From assembly GCA_021443625.1 (NCBI GenBank), contig JABUTP010000061.1:2575-10030 (forward strand): DNA of 7,456 nucleotides, written 5' to 3'. The DNA is from Bacteroidales bacterium (GTDB lineage: Bacteria; Bacteroidota; Bacteroidia; Bacteroidales; UBA932). The position numbers and the translations under genes were made by a program. The notes beneath the pieces are model-generated. The model made no database searches. It was not told where the DNA came from and was given only the letters and a program-made list of their open reading frames with translations. Positions 1-6,809 of the stretch are shown here, piece by piece; positions within the stretch are counted from its first letter, which is position 1; the number at the start of each line of letters is the position of its first letter.

Positions 1-22
1 GGCAGTTTTGGCCATAGACAGC

Positions 23-56
23 AACGGGAGCCCTCACAACGGCTCCCGTTTTGTTT
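23..56 (+). terminator. Intrinsic terminator of the upstream gene
   Basis: A perfect 10-bp stem pairs AACGGGAGCC (23-32) with GGCTCCCGTT (41-50) around an 8-base loop. The right arm runs straight into a T-rich tail (TTTTGTTT, 49-56). The T-rich side lies on the + strand only, so this ends a + strand transcript that enters from the left. The 22 bases before it are too few to identify that gene. Confidence 0.85.
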
Positions 57-84
57 GCATAGTATCGATTTTATCCCTATCTTG
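54..84 (+). promoter_or_regulatory. Candidate Bacteroidota promoter for the Ig-like lipoprotein gene
   Basis: TTTG at 54-57 and TATCTTG at 78-84 are separated by 20 bases, close to the Bacteroides sigma-70 pattern (TTTG at -33, TAnnTTTG at -7). The downstream box lacks one T of the consensus, so it would be a weaker site. It overlaps the T-rich tail of the preceding terminator and leaves about 24 bases to the ATG at 109. No strong Shine-Dalgarno sequence is visible in that leader, which is common in this phylum. Confidence 0.45.
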
Positions 85-108
85 CCGCCATATCATACTA
101 CTTTACCC

Positions 109-2203
109 ATGAAAAAGATTCTCTTTTTATTTGCTGCGCTCGCCTTGGCGGGATGCGCTCAGAAAGAGGTGGAGGTGACAAGTGTCACAGTTACCCCCCC
201 CCACCATTGAACTAACTGAAGGACAAGCAATTACGGCCCTATCTGCCAAAATCCTGCCCGAAGATGCCGTAGCCCCGCTGACTTGGTCTTCGTCAGACGC
301 CACCATTGCAACAGTAAATCAGAACGGTGGGGTGACTCCCCTCAAAGCCGGCACCGCCACCATTACCGCCACAGCCGGCGGAAAGAGCGGCACCTGCAGG
401 GTGACTGTCAACGCCCAGGTATTCCCGGTAGAAAGCATTTCACTCGACAAGAGCGAGGCAACGCTCACAGAAGGTGACGAAATTAAACTTACTGCCACCA
501 TAACTCCCGACAATGCCACCAACAAGAATTTCAGTTGGACGAGTTCCGATGCTGCCATCGCAAGTGTTGACAACGCCGGCAAGGTTACGGCTGTGAAACC
601 TGGCGAGGCTACCATCACGGTAACCAGCGAGGACGGCGGCAAGACTGCCACCTGCAAGGTGTCCGTCATTGCCAAAGTGTATCCGGTGGAGGGCATCTCC
701 CTGAATCAGACAGAGATATCAATAAACAAGGGGGAGGGCTCCACATTGTCGGCCACCATCACTCCCGACAACGCCACCAACAAGAATTTCAGCTGGACGA
801 GTTCCGATGAAAGAGTGGCCACTGTTGACAATGACGGCAAGGTTACGGCAGTCGGAGGCGGCGAGGCCACCATTACCGCCACTACTGAAGACGGCGGCAA
901 GACTGCCTCCTGCAAGATATCTGTATTTGTCCCCGTAGAGAGCGTTACCATAACCCCCGAGTGTACCATCTCCGTCGGGCAAGGAATGGTGCCGAATGTT
1001 AACGTCTATCCTTCCGACGCCACCAACACAAAAGTCACCATGACCAGTTCTGACGAAACCGTTTTGGCAGCCAGAGATGGCATTTGGACGGGAATCAGTG
1101 TCGGCACTGCCATTCTCACCGTAACAACCAACGACGGCGGCAAGACAGCCTCCTGCAATGTGACCGTAAACAAACCGATCATTCCCGTGGAGGAAGTAAC
1201 CTTGGACAAGACGGAGTTGACTCTTACAGAGGGTGACGAAACTACTCTCCATGTCACAGTTGTTCCCGCAGACGCCACCTACGCTTTCCCGAAATGGTCA
1301 AGCTCTGACGAAAACGTCGTCAAGGTCAAATTCCAGGGACAGATTACCGCGATGAATCCCGGTGAAGCCACAATTACGGTATCATCATCGGACGGCAGCA
1401 AAAGTGCCACCTGTCATATTGTCGTAAAGGATTATCCTTATGTTCATAACGGTCACGACTATGTGGATCTCGGGTTGACCAGAGGGGATGTGTATGGTGC
1501 AGGCGACCCCAATGCAAGCAAGAAGATTGTTTTTGCCAAGAATAACGTCGGTGCCGAAAGGGAAACGGAGTTTGGCTATTATTTCCGTTGGGGAGAGCAG
1601 CAGGGATGGAAGATAATATCCAGCAATCAGCAGGAGACATTCCCCCTGTCGGAGTCTGTCTGCGTCCAATACGACAAGGATGGGACGGCTACCGGTGCCA
1701 AATGGACTGCAAGCACGTTTACCGGCGACGGATGGGGACTTTACAATCAGACGGTTGAGGCTTTCACGGGGAAGATAAACCAAGGACCCGTGAATGGCGT
1801 CACTTACGGCGATGCGGCAACTTACAACTGGGGCGGCAACTGGAGAACGATGGAACTTGAATTCCTGGATATGCTTACATCCGATTATACTGTTCCGGGT
1901 ACTGTGACTATCGGTAGCGTCACTCTCAAAAAAGAATGGGACGCATCACATTGCGGCATCAGACTTACTAATGAAGCACTCGGAACTTCGGTGTTCTTCC
2001 CTGCATCGGGTTATTGTACCGGCTCAAACAGAAACTACACCTTGACAAACGGCTACTCTATGTGTTCCTCACCGGAAAGTTCGTCCGGCAAGAGCAAGTC
2101 CCCGATTCTGATATATCGTCAAGCGAGTTTCAATGGGGGAAATCACACGATATCCCTTTCCCGCGGGTATGCGATTCCCGTGCGCCCCATCGCAGAGTTG
2201 TAG
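109..2203 (+). CDS. Surface lipoprotein with five Big_2 Ig-like repeats and a FISUMP-type C-terminal domain; frame broken at a C9 tract
   Basis: The gene opens at ATG 109 with a lipoprotein signal, MKKILFLFAALALAGC, whose lipobox LAGC makes Cys16 the lipidated residue. The following AQKEVE is acidic and Lys-containing, resembling surface-export signals of Bacteroidota lipoproteins. This frame stops at TGA 208-210 because a C run at 194-202 is nine bases long; eight would join it to the frame ending at TAG 2201-2203, giving 697 residues. In that restored numbering, Big_2 repeats lie at about 25-103, 106-191, 192-274, 275-358 and 359-440, each with a WSSSD/WTSSD-like core and a GK(T/S)xTC-type end. 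Residues 446-697 form a domain with VDLGL, NVGA, WGE (494-496), WGGNWR (574-579), FFPASGY (629-635) and RGYAIPVRPI (685-694), matching the Fibrobacter succinogenes major paralogous domain family. The protein is probably an anchored, cell-surface binding or adhesive protein; its ligand is unknown. Starting at GTG 182 keeps the body but loses all export information, so ATG 109 is preferred. The break may be phase variation, a true lesion or a sequencing error. Confidence 0.8.
194..202 (+). repeat. Homopolymer C9 tract interrupting the lipoprotein frame
   Basis: Nine consecutive C bases lie 28 codons into the lipoprotein gene, just after the signal peptide. Reading from ATG 109, nine C leads to TGA at 208-210, ten C would lead to a TAA a few codons later, and eight C gives open reading into the Ig repeats. 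Two of three tract lengths are therefore OFF. It is the longest mononucleotide run I noticed in the window. Confidence 0.9.
494..550 (+). repeat. Near-identical direct repeat, copy 1 (partner 752-808)
   Basis: Fifty-seven bases in Ig repeat 2 match 752-808 in Ig repeat 3 at 54 of 57 positions, with an offset of exactly 258 bases. Both copies encode the same peptide, ATITPDNATNKNFSWTSSD. The flanking GACGGCGGCAAGAC blocks near 631 and 889 are also in register. This points to recent duplication or gene conversion between adjacent domains. Confidence 0.85.
752..808 (+). repeat. Near-identical direct repeat, copy 2 (partner 494-550)
   Basis: This is the second copy of the 57-base block, in Ig repeat 3. 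The three differences from copy 1 are synonymous, since the encoded peptide is unchanged. Recombination between the copies would add or remove exactly one 86-residue Ig domain without changing frame. Confidence 0.85.
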
Positions 2204-2235
2204 TCTGGGTTATATTGCGGTATTGCCAAGATTTA

Positions 2236-2286
2236 GAAGCTGTTTAAATTTGAATCAAATTCAAACAGCTTCCTATTGGGATTTTT
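2236..2286 (+). terminator. Long hairpin after the lipoprotein gene, probable terminator or dispersed repeat
   Basis: GAAGCTGTTT (2236-2245) pairs perfectly with AAACAGCTTC (2263-2272). After one A/C mismatch the stem continues as AATTT (2247-2251) with AAATT (2257-2261) around a 5-base loop. It begins 32 bases after the stop codon. The nearest T run, TTTTT at 2282-2286, is nine bases beyond the stem, so it is a less classical terminator than those at 23-56 and 3657-3698. The near-perfect symmetry also fits a dispersed intergenic palindrome or an RNA-stabilising 3' end. Confidence 0.6.
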
Positions 2287-2307
2287 GTTTGCAAAATCGT
2301 AACTTTG
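2275..2307 (+). promoter_or_regulatory. Bacteroidota promoter for the class II aldolase gene
   Basis: TAACTTTG at 2300-2307 is an exact match to the Bacteroides -7 consensus TAnnTTTG. An imperfect TTTG-like box, ATTG at 2275-2278, lies 21 bases upstream, within the accepted spacing. The ATG at 2334 follows 26 bases after the -7 box, leaving a short A/T-rich leader. This supports separate transcription from the lipoprotein gene. Confidence 0.6.
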
Positions 2308-2333
2308 ACCGCTATTTATAAAACTCATTTGCA

Positions 2334-3635
2334 ATGAAACAGCTCAACACCAAACTTATGCATCCGGCTGAGCAGCTGGCCCTGATTATCGGGCGCATCT
2401 ACCGCAGCGGTCTCACCACGACATCGGGAGGAAACCTCTCCATTATGGACGACAACGGCGATATGTGGATAACCCCTGCCGGCATCGACAAAGGCTCGCT
2501 GACTGCGGCAGACATTATGTGCGTCAAGGCCGACGGCACCATTGTTGGGCGTCACCGTCCGTCGTCGGAATACCCTTTCCACAAGGCCATTTACAAGATC
2601 AGGCCCAAGATGAGATCTGTAATCCACGCCCATCCCCCGGGACTCGTGACTTTCAGTGTAATCCATCAAATCCCCGACACCAGCATCATTCCCCAGGCCC
2701 GCAACGTCTGCGGTCCCATCGGGTTTGCAAAATATGACATTCCGGGCAGCGAAGCCCTGGGCAAGAGCATTGCCAGGGAGTTTGAGAAGAATCCCGAGTA
2801 CAAGGCTGTGATTATGGAAAACCACGGCGTGGTGTTGTGCGGTGAGGATATAGGCAGCGCATACCAGAGGTTCGAGACCCTCGAACTGTGCGCCCGCACC
2901 ATCCTCAACTCCAAGACTCTTGGCACCCCCAAATACCTCAACAGCAACCAGATTGCAATGCACGAGAGCCACGCTCCCGACCTGCAGTATTTCATGAATG
3001 TATCCCACCCTTCGGACGAGCGTGCCATCCGTTCCGAAATATGCCGTATGGTGCGCAGGGCCTGCGACCAGCGTCTTATGAGCAGTTCGTACGGTACCAT
3101 CTCGATGCGCTGGAAAGGGAATGACTTCCTCATCACCCCCACCCAGGTGCAGCGCTGGGACATTGACGAAGAGGATATCGTGCAGATCAAGGACGGAATG
3201 GTGGAAGCCGGCAAACATCCGAGCCGCGCCACTGTGCTTCACGCGGAGATTTACCGCCGCAACCCCAAGGTCAACGCCATTGTGCTCACCCAGTGCCCTT
3301 CGCTGATGGGCTTCTGCACATCCGATGCCGAGTTCAACGTCCGCACCATCCCCGAAAGCTGGATTTTCCTGCAGGATGTTCCCAAATTTGATTTCGGAAT
3401 GCAATATACCAACCCTGCAGAGGTCGCCGACGCCCTCAAGTCCCGTCCGTGCGTGATGCTTTCCAACGACTCCGTGATTGTGGCTTCCGACTCGCTGCTC
3501 AACGCCTTTGACCGCCTCGAGGTTGCCGAGTTCAGTGCCAAGTCGCTGATTCTGGCCGCTCCCGCCGGCAAGCTCCACCCCATTACCGACAAGGAGGTTG
3601 AGGACCTGAGAATTGCCTTCCACGTCGGGGAATAA
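2334..3635 (+). CDS. Tandem class II aldolase/adducin-family protein with a degenerate second domain
   Basis: This 433-residue cytoplasmic protein (no signal peptide or membrane segment) holds two class II aldolase/adducin folds, whereas enzymes such as FucA have one of about 210 residues. Domain 1 (about 8-205) has the phosphate-binding SGGNLS (31-36), TPAG (47-50), the PSSE acid/base Glu79, and the metal-binding histidines His98 and His100 (IHAHPP) and His164 (ENHG). Family knowledge predicts retro-aldol cleavage of a phosphorylated ketose, or a related decarboxylase or epimerase reaction, with a divalent metal. Domain 2 (about 226-430) aligns along its length (YGTIS, ITPTQ, PSRAT, VLTQCP, LSNDSV), but the same positions are Ala299, Leu318, Gln320 and Asp379, so it cannot bind metal in the usual way. 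It may be a structural or regulatory half that replaces a subunit in the usual oligomer. The substrate is unknown. The ATG at 2334 fits the start of the first helix and the promoter just upstream. The gene appears monocistronic, with a terminator 21 bases after its stop. Confidence 0.88.
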   Translation: MKQLNTKLMHPAEQLALIIGRIYRSGLTTTSGGNLSIMDDNGDMWITPAGIDKGSLTAADIMCVKADGTIVGRHRPSSEYPFHKAIYKIRPKMRSVIHAHPPGLVTFSVIHQIPDTSIIPQARNVCGPIGFAKYDIPGSEALGKSIAREFEKNPEYKAVIMENHGVVLCGEDIGSAYQRFETLELCARTILNSKTLGTPKYLNSNQIAMHESHAPDLQYFMNVSHPSDERAIRSEICRMVRRACDQRLMSSSYGTISMRWKGNDFLITPTQVQRWDIDEEDIVQIKDGMVEAGKHPSRATVLHAEIYRRNPKVNAIVLTQCPSLMGFCTSDAEFNVRTIPESWIFLQDVPKFDFGMQYTNPAEVADALKSRPCVMLSNDSVIVASDSLLNAFDRLEVAEFSAKSLILAAPAGKLHPITDKEVEDLRIAFHVGE

Positions 3636-3656
3636 TCGCCCTGCGACATACCAAAC

Positions 3657-3698
3657 GAGACGAAACGCTGCAAATCCTGTGGCGTTTCGTTTCATTTT
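3657..3698 (+). terminator. Intrinsic terminator after the aldolase gene
   Basis: GAGACGAAACGC (3657-3668) pairs with GCGTTTCGTTTC (3682-3693) in a 12-bp stem with one G-T pair and a 13-base loop. It is followed by ATTTT. It lies 21 bases past the aldolase stop and before the susC promoter, so it separates the two transcription units. Confidence 0.75.
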
Positions 3699-3709
3699 GT
3701 CCCTCAAAG

Positions 3710-3741
3710 TCTGCATAGTCCTATCATTTTGTATATATTTG
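3710..3741 (+). promoter_or_regulatory. Bacteroidota promoter for the susC-susD operon
   Basis: TATATTTG at 3734-3741 matches the Bacteroides -7 consensus TAnnTTTG exactly. TCTG at 3710-3713 (three of four matches to TTTG) lies 20 bases upstream. Transcription would begin around 3748, leaving a leader of about 40 bases before ATG 3786. It also rules out translation from the earlier in-frame ATG at 3729, which lies upstream of the predicted transcript start. Confidence 0.6.
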
Positions 3742-3785
3742 CGGTTCGTATCCATGTGGATGCGCCCACCTATATATCTAATGGA

Positions 3786-6700
3786 ATGAAGACTATCAGA
3801 TATTTCATAATACTGCTGCTGACGCTCCTCCCTTTGCACGGCCTGGGGCAGGTCTTCCGAACAGTGACCGGTACGGTCAGCGACGCCCGTGGAGAGACGG
3901 TCATCGGAGCGGCAGTCCAACAGAAGGGAACCGGAATCGGCGTCGTGACCGACACCGACGGCCGTTATGTAATCCGTCTGAAAGACGCCACCGCGGAGAC
4001 GGAACTTGTTTTCACTTCGCTCGGGTACAACCAGGTTGCGGTCAAGATCGGGAAGCGTTCCGTAGTTGACGTGGTTCTGGAGGACTCGGAATTCGCCATA
4101 GAGGAGGCGGTGATTCAGACCGGATACGGCGTAGTCCAGAAACGCTCCGACCTTACCGGTTCAGCATTTCAGGTTGAGGGGAAAGCCCTTTCGCAACTTC
4201 CCGCCACCCGCATAGACAATATGCTGGAGGGAATGGTTCCGGGGATGCGCGTTGAGACAACCAACTCCAACGGCCGGCCCAGAGTCAAAATCAGGGTCAG
4301 GGGCGACGCATCGCTCAACGCATCCAGCGAACCTCTCTGGATTGTGGACGGCGTCCCCATCTACACCGGCAGCAAGACCGGGCAGATTACAGGAACGTCT
4401 TATGACGTCAGCCCTATGTCGATGATAAATCCCGATGACATCGAGTCGATAACGGTGCTGAAGGATGCCGCCACCACCACCCTTTACGGGGCGGACGGCT
4501 CGAACGGTGTGATTCTGGTCACCACCAAGAGCGGCAGCAGCGACAAGACCCGCATCAACGTTTCGGTTCGCTCCGGTGTGAGCAGGGTTGACCGCACCAC
4601 CCTTCTGCGGGTGTGCACCACGGAGCAGTGGTGGGACCTGGCAACGGAAGCCTGGCTCAACTCCGGCAGGCCCATTGAGGCATTCCCCTATCAGGACAAC
4701 GAACACAACAGCTATTCCACCACAGACACCGACTGGTACGACGTCTATTACGGACTGGGCAATGACCGTCAGGTCAACTTCTCCGCTTCGGGCGGCAGCA
4801 GGAACATGTCCAACTATCTCTCCATAAGTTACTATGGAAACAATTCCACCGTGAAGGGAAATGAGCAGAACCGTTATACTATCCGAAACAAGTCGGGCTA
4901 CCGCTTCTCCGACAGGCTTTCCATCGACTTTACGGTGGCGGGCGGATACAACGTGAACGATGTGTTTTCCCTCACATCATCGTACTACAAGGTGCTGCCC
5001 ATCTTCTCGCCCTACGATGAGGACGGCGTGACTCCCAGACTTTACAACTACTACAGTCTCTCCGACACCGAATACAATCCGGTGCAGCGGAAGTTCGTAT
5101 ATAACTACGTTCCGGAGCGCGACCTGAGCGACAACCGGCAGAGTACGGTAACCGGCGACGCCAACAGCCAGATTCAGTGGAAACCCCTCAACGGACTCTC
5201 CCTGACGAGCACGGTGGGAGTCAGCGCCATCAGCATTTACGAAGGGATTTACGAACATTCCCAGACGCTGGACGGCATCTATGACACGGGGCTGAACGGC
5301 TATTCCCGCCGCTCCGGGGTTTTCTCGTTTACCATCAACAACATCAACCGCATCAACTTCAACCGCACGTTCGGCAGGCACAGCGTGTCGGCTATGGGGG
5401 CCATCGAGTTCACCGACAAGAAGCACCGCTACCTCTACGCCACCGGCCATGGTTTCATCAACGACCACATCAAGGAGTTGAGTTATGCCGACAAATCCAC
5501 GAGGGACGGCACATCCAACACCACCTACACCCGCTCGCTCTCCTATCTTGGGCAGGCGACCTATTCCTATGACCGCCGCTACTATCTCAGCGCATCGTGG
5601 CGCAGGCAGGGCAATTCGTCGTTCAGCACCTACTCCCGCTGGGGCAGTTTCCTCTCGATAGGCGCATCGTGGAACGTCCACAACGAAAAGTGGTTCAACA
5701 GCGATGTGGTAAAGAACCTCAAGCTCAAGGCATCCTACGGAAACAACGGCAACTCAAGGCTTGACACGTCATCTTCCTACGGCACCTACGTCTATTCCGA
5801 CAGTTCGTTCTACGGCGGCATAATGGGGGCCCACCAGGGAACTCCACCCAACCCGGGGCTGAGTTGGGAGCGAACCTATATCCAGAACTACGGCGTTTCG
5901 GTGGGGCTGTGGAACCGCCTTACCATCGACGTGGAGGGGTATTCCAAACTCACCAAAGATCTGCTTTACAGCGGCAGGGTGTCCAGCGTCATCACCGACG
6001 GCACCGTGACGCGCAATGTGGGCGAAATAGAGAATCTGGGCATCGAGGTCAACGTCGAGGCCCGCATCATCGACAAAAACGATTTCGAATGGACGATGAG
6101 TGCCAACGGCAGCCGCAACCGCAACATCATCCGCAAACTCTACAAGGGGATGCACACCGGTTTCTTCGATTACGTTTGGATGGAAGGGGCGAGCAAGGAT
6201 GCGTGGTGGCTTGTACGCTGGGCGGGCGTCGATCCCAACGACGGCTCCCCCATGTGGTATGACTACAACGGCAACCTCACCTACACATTCTCTTACGACA
6301 ACCGCGTGCTGCTGCCTCAGTATGACAAATACCCTTCCCTTTCGGGAGGTTTCCAGCAGCAGTTCTCTTACAAGAATCTGTCGTTGAATCTCCTGTTTGC
6401 ATACGACATAGGAGGTTGGGATCAGTACATTTACCGTACCGACGGCCACGGCATAATGGACTTCAACGTGCTGGTGGAGGAACTGGACCACTGGCGGGAA
6501 CCCGGGCAGGTTGCGACGAACCCCCGTTTCGTGTATAAGGAGGAGAACTACTCTTCGATGTCTTCGACCCGCGACCTGATGTCCACCACCAACATCCATT
6601 TCCGCAGCGCCGCGTTGTCCTACAATCTTCCCAAACGGCTGGTCAGCAACCTTAAGATGTCATCGGCCACCGTCCGTTTCATTGTCGATAACCCCTATCT

Positions 6701-6803
6701 GTGGTCCCCCGACCAGAGACGCGACCGCAACTGCTACAAGAATTTCAAATATGCCAGCGGTATGACCCGCACCTACTCAGCCGAACTGTCCGTATCATTC
6801 TAA
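3786..6803 (+). CDS. SusC-family TonB-dependent outer-membrane transporter
   Basis: This 1005-residue protein is the transport half of a SusC/SusD complex; it imports a SusD-captured ligand, usually a glycan oligomer and sometimes a peptide, through the outer membrane using TonB energy. Residues 1-21 are a signal peptide (MKTIRYFIILLLTLLPLHGLG) with no lipobox. Residues 27-98 form the carboxypeptidase-regulatory-like domain typical of the family (VTGTVSDARGETVIGA, TDTDGRY, FTSLGY). IEEAVIQTGYG (about 105-115) marks the TonB-box/plug boundary. The plug contains WIVDGVPI and ends in the SusC signature LYGADGSNGVILVTTKSG (233-250). The remaining roughly 755 residues are rich in aromatic alternating strands, as expected for a 22-strand barrel, and end in Phe (AELSVSF), the usual outer-membrane sorting signal. 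No STN domain precedes the plug, so a FecR/anti-sigma type of control through this protein is unlikely. An upstream in-frame ATG at 3729 was rejected because it would bury the signal peptide and precedes the promoter. The substrate cannot be read from sequence. Confidence 0.95.
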   Translation: MKTIRYFIILLLTLLPLHGLGQVFRTVTGTVSDARGETVIGAAVQQKGTGIGVVTDTDGRYVIRLKDATAETELVFTSLGYNQVAVKIGKRSVVDVVLEDSEFAIEEAVIQTGYGVVQKRSDLTGSAFQVEGKALSQLPATRIDNMLEGMVPGMRVETTNSNGRPRVKIRVRGDASLNASSEPLWIVDGVPIYTGSKTGQITGTSYDVSPMSMINPDDIESITVLKDAATTTLYGADGSNGVILVTTKSGSSDKTRINVSVRSGVSRVDRTTLLRVCTTEQWWDLATEAWLNSGRPIEAFPYQDNEHNSYSTTDTDWYDVYYGLGNDRQVNFSASGGSRNMSNYLSISYYGNNSTVKGNEQNRYTIRNKSGYRFSDRLSIDFTVAGGYNVNDVFSLTSSYYKVLPIFSPYDEDGVTPRLYNYYSLSDTEYNPVQRKFVYNYVPERDLSDNRQSTVTGDANSQIQWKPLNGLSLTSTVGVSAISIYEGIYEHSQTLDGIYDTGLNGYSRRSGVFSFTINNINRINFNRTFGRHSVSAMGAIEFTDKKHRYLYATGHGFINDHIKELSYADKSTRDGTSNTTYTRSLSYLGQATYSYDRRYYLSASWRRQGNSSFSTYSRWGSFLSIGASWNVHNEKWFNSDVVKNLKLKASYGNNGNSRLDTSSSYGTYVYSDSSFYGGIMGAHQGTPPNPGLSWERTYIQNYGVSVGLWNRLTIDVEGYSKLTKDLLYSGRVSSVITDGTVTRNVGEIENLGIEVNVEARIIDKNDFEWTMSANGSRNRNIIRKLYKGMHTGFFDYVWMEGASKDAWWLVRWAGVDPNDGSPMWYDYNGNLTYTFSYDNRVLLPQYDKYPSLSGGFQQQFSYKNLSLNLLFAYDIGGWDQYIYRTDGHGIMDFNVLVEELDHWREPGQVATNPRFVYKEENYSSMSSTRDLMSTTNIHFRSAALSYNLPKRLVSNLKMSSATVRFIVDNPYLWSPDQRRDRNCYKNFKYASGMTRTYSAELSVSF

Positions 6804-6809
6804 GTGGTT

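Larger units (their letters stand above)
425..1429 (+). repeat. Tandem Big_2-domain repeat array (four well-aligned units)
   Basis: Units begin with a Pro-Val-Glu motif at 425, 683, 932 and 1184, giving periods of 258, 249 and 252 bases (86, 83 and 84 codons). A fifth, more divergent unit precedes them, from about 172 to 418. Each unit encodes one Ig-like beta-sandwich with a TxGxxxxLxxTxxPxxAT start, a SSD turn, a G(K/Q)(V/I)TA turn and a closing TC-x-(V/I)-x-V strand. The last strand of each unit leads directly into the next, so the array should form a stalk that projects the C-terminal domain from the cell surface. Confidence 0.85.

Noticed and set aside
182..208. GTG at 182 as the true start of the Ig-repeat protein
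   Set aside because: It would discard the obvious lipoprotein signal peptide at 109-156 and start within the first Ig strand, leaving an extracellular-type protein without export information. A one-base tract change explains the break better.
425..1429. CRISPR-like or satellite repeat array
   Set aside because: The periodicity is 249-258 bases, codon-phased and encodes Ig-like domains; there are no short identical repeats separated by unique spacers.
2325..3920. 531-residue open frame on the - strand opposite the aldolase gene
   Set aside because: It is longer than the + strand gene but overlaps it fully, runs into the susC 5' end and across both intergenic signals, has low-complexity His/Gly/Val-rich content, and shows no family motif. 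The + strand frame has clear class II aldolase motifs.
5769..6599. 276-residue - strand frame inside susC (also 4161-4706 and 4977-5681)
   Set aside because: These are antisense shadows of a high-G+C coding region. Their Val/Gly/His/Arg-rich translations have no recognisable domain, and the SusC frame is continuous across them.
2334..6803. Aldolase and susC-susD as one operon
   Set aside because: A 12-bp-stem intrinsic terminator (3657-3698) and an exact -7 promoter box (3734-3741) separate them across a 150-base gap.
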